This document shows positions 16,715-24,949 of a stretch of DNA of 36,647 nucleotides, piece by piece (the stretch's first letter is position 1; every line of letters begins with the position of its first letter). A program made the translations under genes and the position numbers. This stretch comes from Candidatus Faecousia intestinavium (GTDB lineage Bacteria; Bacillota; Clostridia; Oscillospirales; Oscillospiraceae). The stretch covers positions 1 through 36,647 of the forward strand of contig DVKV01000168.1 in assembly GCA_018715835.1 (NCBI GenBank). The letters run 5' to 3'. Below the pieces are notes generated by a model. The model searched no databases. It was not told the DNA's origin and saw nothing but the letters and a program-made list of their open reading frames with translations.

Positions 16715-17083
16715 TTATATTTCCTCAATTTCCGCCCGGGGGGCGTATTTTTTGACACTCTCGATTCCCTCCAGACACCCGACTTTCCCGGCGTAGCCGT
16801 CGGAAAAAGCGATGATCTCCCCGTTGCGGGCTTTCAGCCGGAAGCGGTACTCTCCTGCCCGGTCCCGGTATACTTCAAACCGGGGATTCTTCACCGCCGG
16901 GTTTTCATTCCCTGTCTGATCCGCCACGCCGGCGGCAGCCGCGTTTTTCACCACGCTGGCAATGCCCTTCCGGCAGGCCGCCTCACAGACGTACACCCCG
17001 GAGGTGAGAATGTCCTGGCCGTTGGGGGCAAGCAGATCAAATTTCACACCGGTGGTCACTTCCCGGATGACAAAGCGGGCCAT
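16715..17083 (-). CDS. YegP/DUF1508 family protein
   Basis: PRFEVYRDRAGEYRFRLKARNGEIIAFSDGYAGKVGCLEGIESVKKYAP is the DUF1508 pattern. Confidence 0.85.
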   Translation of the reverse strand: MARFVIREVTTGVKFDLLAPNGQDILTSGVYVCEAACRKGIASVVKNAAAAGVADQTGNENPAVKNPRFEVYRDRAGEYRFRLKARNGEIIAFSDGYAGKVGCLEGIESVKKYAPRAEIEEI

Positions 17084-17086
17084 GGG

Positions 17087-18220
17087 TTATCCTCCGTGAA
17101 CGGCAATGGTAATGGGTTCCGGGGTCAGCAAAAGCTGCTCCGTGTCCCAGTCCCCGATCTCCAGGGTCAGGGTGACGGTTTCCAGCTGATCCCAGCTGGT
17201 AATCTTCAGGTTTTCCAGGTCATACAGGGAGAGGCGAACCACACTGCGGGTATGCGCCGGCAGGTCCGCCCACAGGTACACCTCCCCGTCCTTTCCGTTC
17301 ACCTGGGACTCCAGGCTGTAGATTTCCAGAGGATAGTCCGTGTTGTTTTCCAAGTATAGCTTCAGGCTGCCGTAGCACGGTTCCTCCGGAAGGGAGTAGT
17401 CCGGCTCATAGCCCTGATAGCTCAGCAGCACGCCATCCTGATCCAGCAGCACGGTCCCCGGCTGGAGGGTTTCCTGGACGTAGCCCTCCTCACACTGGGG
17501 ACGGAAGGTCACCGGCTGGGTCAGCAGCAGATCATAGGTCTCGTCGTCCACCACCTGCATCTGGAAGGAGATCTCCTGGAACTGGGTAATGCCCGCGTCC
17601 ATAACCTCCTGCTCATCCAGATAGAAATAGCCCTCCTCCGTCTGTCCCGGATCTGCCAAGGCAAAGAGAGAACCATACTGCATCACAAAGCCGTTGACCA
17701 CAATGCTCTCCGTGGTCAGCCACAGAGGACGGTCGGTGTTGTTTTCCAGCACAAGGCGGATCTGTCCGTCAAATTCGTCCCCGTCCTGCCAGTCCGCCGC
17801 CACCCGGATTCCGTCCCGGTCCAGCAGCACCGTGGCGTTTACCGGCATTTCCACTTCCATCTGCTCCAGGAGATGGTCCGGCAAGGGTTCCGGTTCCGGC
17901 GCCGCCACAGAAACCGCGGAACCAATGGATTCCGCCGCCTCCAGCAAACCGGCCAGCACCGGCCCCGCCAGGACAATGATCAGCACCAGCGCCACACCCA
18001 CCCAGGAGAATTTGTTTTTGCTGTTGCGGGTGCGCTTGTCCCAGACGAAGGGATTCTTCCGCCGGATGGGACGGCGCACCGGTTCGTCAATGACCAGGGG
18101 TTCTCCCCGGTGGGTATGCAGCCCGTGTGTAATTTCCTCGGTGAAGGTTTCATACAGACAGCTGCGGCATTTTTTGCCGTTGTAGGGCTTGCCGCAGCTG
18201 GGACATTTATACGTTGCCAT
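17087..18220 (-). CDS. Zinc-ribbon membrane protein with duplicated extracellular domain
   Basis: MATYKCPSCGKPYNGKKCRSCLYE (zinc ribbon), TM WVGVALVLIIVLAGPVLAGLL, then two similar domains starting TVLLD.DG. Confidence 0.8.
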   Translation of the reverse strand: MATYKCPSCGKPYNGKKCRSCLYETFTEEITHGLHTHRGEPLVIDEPVRRPIRRKNPFVWDKRTRNSKNKFSWVGVALVLIIVLAGPVLAGLLEAAESIGSAVSVAAPEPEPLPDHLLEQMEVEMPVNATVLLDRDGIRVAADWQDGDEFDGQIRLVLENNTDRPLWLTTESIVVNGFVMQYGSLFALADPGQTEEGYFYLDEQEVMDAGITQFQEISFQMQVVDDETYDLLLTQPVTFRPQCEEGYVQETLQPGTVLLDQDGVLLSYQGYEPDYSLPEEPCYGSLKLYLENNTDYPLEIYSLESQVNGKDGEVYLWADLPAHTRSVVRLSLYDLENLKITSWDQLETVTLTLEIGDWDTEQLLLTPEPITIAVHGG

Positions 18221-18290
18221 GACGCTCCCCTCTTTCCTGTTTTTCTCTCATTATATCAGGAAGGTTCCGGCGATGTCAACAAAAGTAAAT

Positions 18291-18321
18291 CTGCGCCTCC
18301 GGAGAAATTCCGGAGGCGCAG
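18291..18321 (-). terminator. Intrinsic terminator of thiT
   Basis: CTGCGCCTCCGGA GAAAT TCCGGAGGCGCAG, 13-bp perfect arms directly after the thiT stop. Confidence 0.8.
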
Positions 18322-18325
18322 ATGT

Positions 18326-18979
18326 TCAGCTCACTTTGGTCACAATCTTGGGCACCCGGGCGATGAGCACCGCCACCACGGCGGTGAGAATCATCTCCGG
18401 CACCATGTACATTCCGTTGTACACCACACTGTACAGCAGGCCCAGAGCGCTGGGGCTCATGGTCTGCACCAGCTGGGCACCCCAGGCGGGGAAGCCTTCC
18501 TGGGTGAAGAACCACTCGGCATAGCTGGCGAAGAGGATGTAGCCGGACAGGATGTGAGCCACATACCGGGCGCCCAGGGCCACCAGGGAACCGGCCATCA
18601 GGGCAACGCCCCGATTGGCGATCTTATCCCGGAAGATGCCGCCCAGACCCAGCAGCGTGTAGGCCAGCACATAATCCAGCAGGCACATCAGGATTGCGTT
18701 CACCACCATGGTCCCGTCGCCGAAATAGCCGGGCTGGAAGGCGGCGGTAACGGTGTCGGCGCCCATGGCCATCTGCACCAGGGAGTAGGCAAAGCCTGCG
18801 GTCAGGCCCCACTTCACCCCATGGCGATAGGAGATCAGCACAATGGGCAGCATGCTCACCAGGGTCAGCTGGCCGCCGAAGGGCATGGGGGGGATCACCA
18901 TTCTGCCGGCAAACTCCAGCACCACAGCCAGAGCAATGAGCATGGCGCTCTCGGTCAGCCGTTTTGTCTTGTTGTTCAT
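18326..18979 (-). CDS. thiT: Energy-coupled thiamine transporter ThiT
   Basis: TESAMLIALAVVLEF, GGQLTLVSMLPIVLISYRHGVKWGLTAGFAYSLVQM, YVAHILSGYILF; downstream of a TPP riboswitch. Confidence 0.93.
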   Translation of the reverse strand: MNNKTKRLTESAMLIALAVVLEFAGRMVIPPMPFGGQLTLVSMLPIVLISYRHGVKWGLTAGFAYSLVQMAMGADTVTAAFQPGYFGDGTMVVNAILMCLLDYVLAYTLLGLGGIFRDKIANRGVALMAGSLVALGARYVAHILSGYILFASYAEWFFTQEGFPAWGAQLVQTMSPSALGLLYSVVYNGMYMVPEMILTAVVAVLIARVPKIVTKVS

Positions 18980-18997
18980 GAGAATTCTACCTCCTGC

Positions 18998-19037
18998 AAA
19001 AAAATGCCGCATTGCAAACCCGTCCAGGTGCAATGCG
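18998..19037 (-). terminator. Intrinsic terminator of the TPP riboswitch expression platform
   Basis: Minus strand CGCATTGCA-N12-TGCAATGCG-GCATTTTTTT, ending just before the thiT RBS GCAGGAGG. Confidence 0.8.
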
Positions 19038-19062
19038 ACACGCGGTGGTATCTCATATGTGC

Positions 19063-19152
19063 ATCTTTCCCTCCGACGGTACTAGCCGTATCAGGTTCAC
19101 GGGTCAGGGCCACAAAGCCCAATCTCAGCCGGATGCGTCCGGCCCCCCGAAG
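19063..19152 (-). ncRNA. TPP riboswitch (THI element)
   Basis: Minus strand GGGGGGCCGGACGCATCCGGCTGAGATTGGGC...CCCTGACCCGTGAACCTGATACGGCTAGTACCGTCGGAGGGAAAG contains the CTGAGA, ACCCG, CTGAT and GGAGGGAA hallmarks. Confidence 0.95.
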
Positions 19153-19214
19153 ACTCAATTTGCGGTGCGAACTATGGACCATTATAGCGAAAAATGGAAA
19201 ATTGTCAAGAAGAA

Positions 19215-19249
19215 AGCCGGAGGCGGACATGTTCGGTCCGCTTCCGGCT
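19215..19249 (-). terminator. Intrinsic terminator of the HIT gene
   Basis: AGCCGGAGGCGGAC/GTCCGCTTCCGGCT stem (one G-T mismatch) followed on the minus strand by TTTCTTCTT. Confidence 0.65.
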
Positions 19250-19277
19250 TCTGATCTGTCTCAGGCCATCTCCAGGC

Positions 19278-19619
19278 TCAGGCCATTTCCAGGGCCAAAG
19301 GCTTGCCCCCCAGAATATGGAAATGCAGGTGGCGTACCGTCTGACCGGCGTCGGCGCCGCAGTTGCTCACCACCCGGTAGCCGTTTTCCAGGCCCTCGGC
19401 CTTGGCAATCTGAGGAATCACCTCAAAAATGTGGGCCACCACCGGGCTGTTTTCCGGGGTAACCGCATCCACGCTGTCCAGGTGGACCTTGGGGATCACC
19501 AGAATGTGGGTGGGCGCCTGGGGCGCAATGTCCCGGAAGGCGAAGACCGTTTCGTCCTCATAGACCTTGTTGGAGGGGATACTCCCCGCGATAATGTTAC
19601 AGAACAGACAATCCGCCAT
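19278..19619 (-). CDS. HIT family protein
   Basis: MADCLFCNIIAGSIPSNKVYEDE...; histidine triad HLHFHIL; RBS GGGAGGAATG. Confidence 0.94.
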   Translation of the reverse strand: MADCLFCNIIAGSIPSNKVYEDETVFAFRDIAPQAPTHILVIPKVHLDSVDAVTPENSPVVAHIFEVIPQIAKAEGLENGYRVVSNCGADAGQTVRHLHFHILGGKPLALEMA

Positions 19620-19639
19620 GTTTTCATTCCTCCCGTTAT

Positions 19640-20119
19640 TCACAATCCAAAAATGTGCACGCCGGTCACGCTCACCACGCCCATGATGATGCCCGCCAGC
19701 ACCACCCCCAGGCACACCGCCAGTGTGGCAGACTTGAAGCCCATATCCAAAAAAGACGCCGCCAGGGTTCCCGTCCAGGCGCCGGTGCCCGGCAGGGGAA
19801 TCCCCACAAACAGCAGCAGTGCCAGGAACAGCCCGCTTCTGCCCGCCCGCTCCGTCAGCTTCTGACCGGCCCGCTCTCCCTTGTTTACACAGAAGGTGAA
19901 GAACTTGCCGATATACTTCTTGTCCATGCCCCAGTGGAGCACTTTCCGGGCGAACAGATAAATGATCGGCACCGGCATCATGTTGCCGATGACGCACACG
20001 CCCAGGGCGGTAAAATAGTCCAAGCCCATTCCCACGGCATAGGGAATGGCTCCCCGCAGTTCAATCAGGGGAACCATGGACACCAGAAAACACAGAAAAT
20101 AATGCAGCAGCATGAGCAT
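19640..20119 (-). CDS. COG2426-type small multidrug export-like membrane protein (second copy)
   Basis: VPLIELRGAIPYAVGMGLDYFTALGVCVIGNMMPVPIIYLFARKVL...FVGIPLPGTGAWTGTLAASFL; start by RBS GGAGAG. Confidence 0.85.
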   Translation of the reverse strand: MLMLLHYFLCFLVSMVPLIELRGAIPYAVGMGLDYFTALGVCVIGNMMPVPIIYLFARKVLHWGMDKKYIGKFFTFCVNKGERAGQKLTERAGRSGLFLALLLFVGIPLPGTGAWTGTLAASFLDMGFKSATLAVCLGVVLAGIIMGVVSVTGVHIFGL

Positions 20120-20251
20120 TCTCTCCAAAATCAGAATTCCAGGCAATTGTATCACAGGGGCACGGCCTTTGCAACAAATTGTGCAAATATTTAGCAATTC
20201 TTATACATTCTCCCGGCTTTTCCCTGCCGCATTTTGGAGAGCACCCCGGTC

Positions 20252-20881
20252 TTACTTGGTGCCGAAGATCCGATCTCCGGCGTCGCCCAGGCCGGGGACG
20301 ATGTAGGCGCGCTCGTTGAGCTTTTCGTCCAGGGCCGCCAGGTAAATCTCCACATCCGGATGGGCTTTCTGCACTGCCGCCACACCCTCCGGGCAGCCGA
20401 TGATGTTCATCATGATGATGCTCCGGCAGCCGTGCTGCTTCAGGAAATCAATGGCCGCCACAGCGCTGCCGCCGGTGGCCAGCATGGGGTCCACCACAAA
20501 CACCACCCGGTTTTCGATGTCCTCGGGCAGCTTGCAGTAATATTCCACCGGCTTGTGGGTCTGCGGGTCCCGGTACAGTCCGATGTGACCGATTTTCGCC
20601 GAAGGAATCAGCGCCACCATGCTGTCCACCATGCCCAGGCCCGCCCGCAGGACGGGAACAATGGCCAGCTTTTTTCCGGAAAGCATCCGGCACTTGGCGG
20701 TGGTGATGGGGGTTTCCACGGTGACTTCCTCTGTGGGCAGATTCCGGGTGGCTTCGTAGCACATGAGGCCCGCAATCTCTCCTACCAATTCCCGGAACTC
20801 CTTCACCGGGGTGTCCTTGCTGCGCAGAATGGCCAGCTTGTGCTGAATCAGAGGATGCTCCAAAATATGAACATTTGCCAT
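20252..20881 (-). CDS. upp: Uracil phosphoribosyltransferase
   Basis: [60 protein letters not shown]. Confidence 0.97.
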   Translation of the reverse strand: MANVHILEHPLIQHKLAILRSKDTPVKEFRELVGEIAGLMCYEATRNLPTEEVTVETPITTAKCRMLSGKKLAIVPVLRAGLGMVDSMVALIPSAKIGHIGLYRDPQTHKPVEYYCKLPEDIENRVVFVVDPMLATGGSAVAAIDFLKQHGCRSIIMMNIIGCPEGVAAVQKAHPDVEIYLAALDEKLNERAYIVPGLGDAGDRIFGTK

Positions 20882-20930
20882 TGTCTTTATCTCCTTTTAT
20901 CCATGAATTTTCCACTGTTTCTCCGCCGGG

Positions 20931-21638
20931 TTATCCCCTGGCGGCAGATTGTTCCCGTTCCAGCCGTTCCCGCTCCGCCTGGCTCAGCCGCAGATAGTTG
21001 GGCACCAGGGCAGCGGCGTCTCCCGGCTCCCCGGCGGCAATCTTCCGGGCGGCCAGAATGGCCACTCCGTCCGCCCGCTGGTGCATCCGATGTTCCGGCG
21101 GCAGCACCAGGTTGGGCAGGCTCAAAGTCCTGCGGCACAGCAGGCTTCCGTCTCCCACCAGGAAGATAGGTCCGTCCAGGGCTTTCAGTTCCCCTTCCAG
21201 CTCCGCCAGAGAGATAGCCCGATCCGGAGCCATCCGGGTCAGCTTCCCGCCTTCCGCCCGGAACAGGGCATTGTACACCTGACTGCGCCGGGCGTCCATG
21301 CAGGGGCACACATATCCTTCATACACCCCCAGATGCTCCGCCATGGCCTCCAGGGTGCTGACCCCATAGCAGGGGATGTTCCCGCCCCAGGCAAAGCCCT
21401 TGGCGGCAGCCATGCCGATGCGCACCCCGGTAAAGGAGCCGGGGCCCTCCGCCACCGCCACGGCGGTGACATCCGTCACGGTTTTGCCGCACTGGTTCAG
21501 CAGGTCCTGGGCCATGACCATCAGGGTCTGGCTGTGGGTCAGCCCCGTATTCTGGTAGCTCTCCCCCAGAAGCTTATCCTCTCCCCACAGAGCCACGGAT
21601 GCGGCCTTGGCGCTGGTTTCAAAGGCCAAGATCAGCAA
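20931..21638 (-). CDS. tsaB: tRNA t6A modification protein TsaB
   Basis: LLILAFETSAKAASVAL..., VAEGPGSFTGVRIGMAAAKGFA; apparent TTG start after GGAGGGG, overlapping tsaE. Confidence 0.9.
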   Translation of the reverse strand: MLILAFETSAKAASVALWGEDKLLGESYQNTGLTHSQTLMVMAQDLLNQCGKTVTDVTAVAVAEGPGSFTGVRIGMAAAKGFAWGGNIPCYGVSTLEAMAEHLGVYEGYVCPCMDARRSQVYNALFRAEGGKLTRMAPDRAISLAELEGELKALDGPIFLVGDGSLLCRRTLSLPNLVLPPEHRMHQRADGVAILAARKIAAGEPGDAAALVPNYLRLSQAERERLEREQSAARG

Positions 21639-22068
21639 GGTACTCCCCTCCTTCCAGAATGATGTTCCGCCGGGTATCCCCCAGCTTTTCAATGGAGACG
21701 GTGAGGGCGCCCTCCAGGGCGTCGAAGACATTCTCGCTCCACTCCACGGCGCACACCCCGCCCCGCTCCAGATAGTCCTCCCAGCCGATGTCCCACAGAT
21801 CCTCGGAAGACCCCAGCCGATACATATCGAAATGGAACAGAGGCAGTCGGCCTCCGATGTACTCGTTGACAATGGTATAGGTGGGGCTGGTCACCGGCTC
21901 CGGGTATCCCAGGCCCCGGGCCAGGCCCCGGGTAAAGGCAGTCTTCCCCGCCCCCAGATCTCCCCGGTAGGCCAGCACTGTCCCCGGGGGAATCACCCGC
22001 CCCAGGGCGGCTCCCAGAGCCTCGGTCTGCTCCGGAGAATCGGTGCGGAATTCTTTTTTCACCATCAT
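21619..22068 (-). CDS. tsaE: tRNA t6A modification ATPase TsaE
   Basis: YRGDLGAGKTAFTRGLARGLG (P-loop), SPTYTIVNEY, LFHFDMYRL. Confidence 0.95.
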   Translation of the reverse strand: MMVKKEFRTDSPEQTEALGAALGRVIPPGTVLAYRGDLGAGKTAFTRGLARGLGYPEPVTSPTYTIVNEYIGGRLPLFHFDMYRLGSSEDLWDIGWEDYLERGGVCAVEWSENVFDALEGALTVSIEKLGDTRRNIILEGGEYLADLGL

Positions 22069-22072
22069 TTCC

Positions 22073-23131
22073 TCACTTCGCGTTCTTCAATTTCTCTGCC
22101 TGGTCTGCTGTGGCCAGGGCGTTGATAATCTCATCCAGATCCCCGTCCATCACCGCGTCAATGCGGTAAAGGGTCAGATTCACCCGGTGGTCGGTAACCC
22201 GGCCCTGGGGGAAATTATAGGTGCGGATGCGCTCGTTGCGCATCCCGGTGCCCACCTGACTGCGGCGCATGCCGGTGATGGTCTCGTCCAGCTTGCTCTG
22301 CTCGATTTCGTAGAGCTTGCTGGCCAGCATCCGCATACATTTTTCCCGGTTCTGGACCTGGCTGCGCTCCTCCTGGCAGGCCACCACAATGCCGGTGGGC
22401 TTGTGAATCAGCCGGACGGCGGAGGAGGTCTTGTTCACGTGCTGGCCACCGGCGCCGCTGGCCCGGTAGACCTGCATTTCAATGTCCGCCGGGTTGATCT
22501 GCACATCCACTTCCTCCATCTGCGGCAGCACCGCCACGGTAGCGGTAGAGGTATGGACCCGGCCCCCGGACTCCGTCTCCGGCACCCGCTGGACCCGGTG
22601 AACCCCGGACTCATATTTGAGCCTTGAGTAGGCGCCCCGGCCCTCGATAACGAAGTCCGCTTCCTTCACGCCACCCAGTTCGGTTTCGTTATAGTTCATC
22701 AGTTCCAGCTTCCAGCCCATTTTGGCGGCGTACATGGCGTACATCCGGAACAGGCTGTGGGCAAACAGGGCGCTCTCCTCCCCGCCCACGCCGCCCCGGA
22801 TCTCCACAATCACGCTTTTGTCATCATTGGGGTCCCTGGGCAGCAGCAGGATCTGAAGCTTGTCATGCAGTTCCTCCCGGCGCTGCTTGGCCTGGGCGTA
22901 GGTCTCTTGGCACAGCACCTTCATCTCCGGATCGGCCATCAGTTCCTGGGCTTCCTCCATGTCCTGCAGGGCCTTCCGATAATCCTGATAGGTCAGCACG
23001 ATGGGTTCCAGATCATTCTTCTCCTTGATCAGCCGGGCCGCTTTCTTGGGGTCGGCGTAGAAGTCCGGCTGCTCGGACTTGGCGCACAGCTCTTCATAGC
23101 GGCTGCACAGTGCCTGCAGTTTTTCCAGCAT
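22073..23131 (-). CDS. prfA: Peptide chain release factor 1
   Basis: GVHRVQRVPETESGGRVHTSTATVAVLP, GAGGQHVNKTSSAVRLIHKPTG. Confidence 0.96.
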   Translation of the reverse strand: MLEKLQALCSRYEELCAKSEQPDFYADPKKAARLIKEKNDLEPIVLTYQDYRKALQDMEEAQELMADPEMKVLCQETYAQAKQRREELHDKLQILLLPRDPNDDKSVIVEIRGGVGGEESALFAHSLFRMYAMYAAKMGWKLELMNYNETELGGVKEADFVIEGRGAYSRLKYESGVHRVQRVPETESGGRVHTSTATVAVLPQMEEVDVQINPADIEMQVYRASGAGGQHVNKTSSAVRLIHKPTGIVVACQEERSQVQNREKCMRMLASKLYEIEQSKLDETITGMRRSQVGTGMRNERIRTYNFPQGRVTDHRVNLTLYRIDAVMDGDLDEIINALATADQAEKLKNAK

Positions 23132-23242
23132 AAATTGGTCTCCGTTTACTTGGCATTTTCCGGGAAAATCCCCGTTAAAAAGCAGTTTATTATCAATTTT
23201 TCGACTATTTTCCAGACATATTTCCCAAACAGGGCGGGCAAG

Positions 23243-24043
23243 TTAATCCCGGCGGAACACAGAGAGAACACAGCTTGCGGTATCGGTCAGGCTGGGTGTT
23301 TCTTCCAGTCTTTTTGCCCCCTCCTTGCTGATGCGGAACCAATGAGGGGTCATGGCAAGCAGGTTATGTACCTGCCGTCCTTCCACCGTAAAGGAAAAGC
23401 GGACGGGCACGGTTTCTTCCAAGGTAAAGCCGGGAAGTTCCGGAATCTCCTGGGGCGCTTTCTCCGTCACCTGGTCATAGATGATGGATTTCAGACCCAG
23501 CAGGTGATCCGATTCCGCCAGCACCTGGAAGAAATATCCTCCGGGAGCAAGCACCCGGTGAAACTCCTGGGGCACTGTCAGGGCGAACAGGCTCATCACC
23601 AATCCGGCGCTGCCGTCGGGTACGGGAATATGGGAAGCGGTAGCGCACAGCCACTGATACCCTTTGTACTTCCCCGCCGCCCGGCGCACCGCCTCTTTGG
23701 AGATGTCCAGACCGGTCAGGGGCAGATTCAGCGCCTGAGCCAACTGGGCCGAGTAGTAGCCCTCCCCGCAGCCCACATCCAGAATCTCTCCCTGGATGGA
23801 CCGGGCCCGGGCTGCTTCGATCAGGGTCCGGGCAATGGGCTGGTAGAATCCGCCGTCCAGGAATTCCCGCCGGGCGGCCACCTGAAGCTGGGTGTCCCCC
23901 GGGTGCAGGGAATGCTTCTGGTTCACCGGGAGCAAGTTGACATAACCCTGCCGGGCAATGTCAAAGCTGTGCTGATTGGGACATCGCCAGCAGCCGGTTT
24001 CCCGGCTCAGGGGCGATGCGCAAATGGGACAAAGCAAATTCAT
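23243..24043 (-). CDS. rlmA: 23S rRNA (guanine-N1)-methyltransferase RlmA-like
   Basis: N-terminal zinc finger CPICASPL..CWRCPNQHSFD, GYVNLLPV, SAM motif ILDVGCGEGYYS. Confidence 0.85.
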   Translation of the reverse strand: MNLLCPICASPLSRETGCWRCPNQHSFDIARQGYVNLLPVNQKHSLHPGDTQLQVAARREFLDGGFYQPIARTLIEAARARSIQGEILDVGCGEGYYSAQLAQALNLPLTGLDISKEAVRRAAGKYKGYQWLCATASHIPVPDGSAGLVMSLFALTVPQEFHRVLAPGGYFFQVLAESDHLLGLKSIIYDQVTEKAPQEIPELPGFTLEETVPVRFSFTVEGRQVHNLLAMTPHWFRISKEGAKRLEETPSLTDTASCVLSVFRRD

Positions 24044-24127
24044 ACCGCAACCCTCCGCCCCTTACTATACCCCATTTTTCAAACTGAGTCAAAGATTTTC
24101 TATCCCAAACGAAAGGAAGGGATTTTT

Positions 24128-24808
24128 ATGCGGCGCGTGCTGACACTGATTTTATGCCTGGGATTTCTGACGCTGCCTGCCCAGGCTGCCGGCGGGCAGG
24201 AATATGTGGCGCTGACCTTTGATGACGGCCCCTCCGGCCGGTTTACCCGAAGGCTGCTGGACGGGCTTCAGGAGCGGGGGGTGGAAGCCACATTTCTGCT
24301 GTGCGGCTACCGGATGGAGCAGTATCCGGACATCACCCAGCGGATGGTGGACGAGGGGCACGAAATCGGCCTTCACGGCTACAGCCACAAATCCATGAAG
24401 GACATGAGCCGCCGGGACATTGCCCAGGAGCTTTCCGACTGCCAGGCTCTGCTGCCCAGAGGATATGTTCCCCAATTCTTCCGTCCCCCGGGGGGCTGCT
24501 GCAGTGACGCCGTGCGGCAGGTGGCCGAAGTCCGGGGTCTTGCGATCCTCAACTGGTCTGTGGATCCCCAGGACTGGGCTACCAACAGCGCCGCCGCCAT
24601 CGAAAAAGCGGTGCTGAGCCACATCCACGATGGAGACATTGTGGTGCTGCACGATATGTCCGACAGTTCCGTCCAGGCGGCTCTGGACATTGTGGACGTG
24701 CTGCAGGAACAGGGCTACACCCTGGTCACCGTGGGGGATCTGGCCCGGCTCCGGGGCATCAGCGTCCGGGGCGGAAAGACCTATACCAAGTTTCCCCCGG
24801 CATCGTAA
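24128..24808 (+). CDS. Secreted polysaccharide deacetylase
   Basis: Signal peptide; VALTFDDGPS, EIGLHGYSH, FRPPGG, DIVVLHDM (NodB homology). Confidence 0.94.
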   Translation: MRRVLTLILCLGFLTLPAQAAGGQEYVALTFDDGPSGRFTRRLLDGLQERGVEATFLLCGYRMEQYPDITQRMVDEGHEIGLHGYSHKSMKDMSRRDIAQELSDCQALLPRGYVPQFFRPPGGCCSDAVRQVAEVRGLAILNWSVDPQDWATNSAAAIEKAVLSHIHDGDIVVLHDMSDSSVQAALDIVDVLQEQGYTLVTVGDLARLRGISVRGGKTYTKFPPAS

Positions 24809-24813
24809 AAATT

Positions 24814-24835
24814 GGGCAGCCCTTCCGGGCTGCCC
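24814..24835 (+). terminator. Hairpin after the deacetylase
   Basis: GGGCAGCCC TTCC GGGCTGCCC. Confidence 0.5.
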
Positions 24836-24904
24836 ACGGAAATCCCCGGCATCACAGGGCGAACAGTCTCTTCGGAGTGCCCGCAGGGAATTGGGGCATA
24901 AAAT

Positions 24905-24932
24905 GGTGCGCAGCTCTTTCGAGCTGCGCACC
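24905..24932. terminator. Hairpin between convergent deacetylase and mrdA
   Basis: GGTGCGCAGCTC TTTC GAGCTGCGCACC, 12-bp perfect arms. Confidence 0.6.
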
Positions 24933-24949
24933 GGTATTTCAGAAGGGAA

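Noticed and set aside
22757-24808. 683-aa plus-strand ORF as a single long protein
   Set aside because: Only the final 226 residues (from ATG 24128, with signal peptide) are a real protein; the upstream part is antisense to prfA and rlmA.
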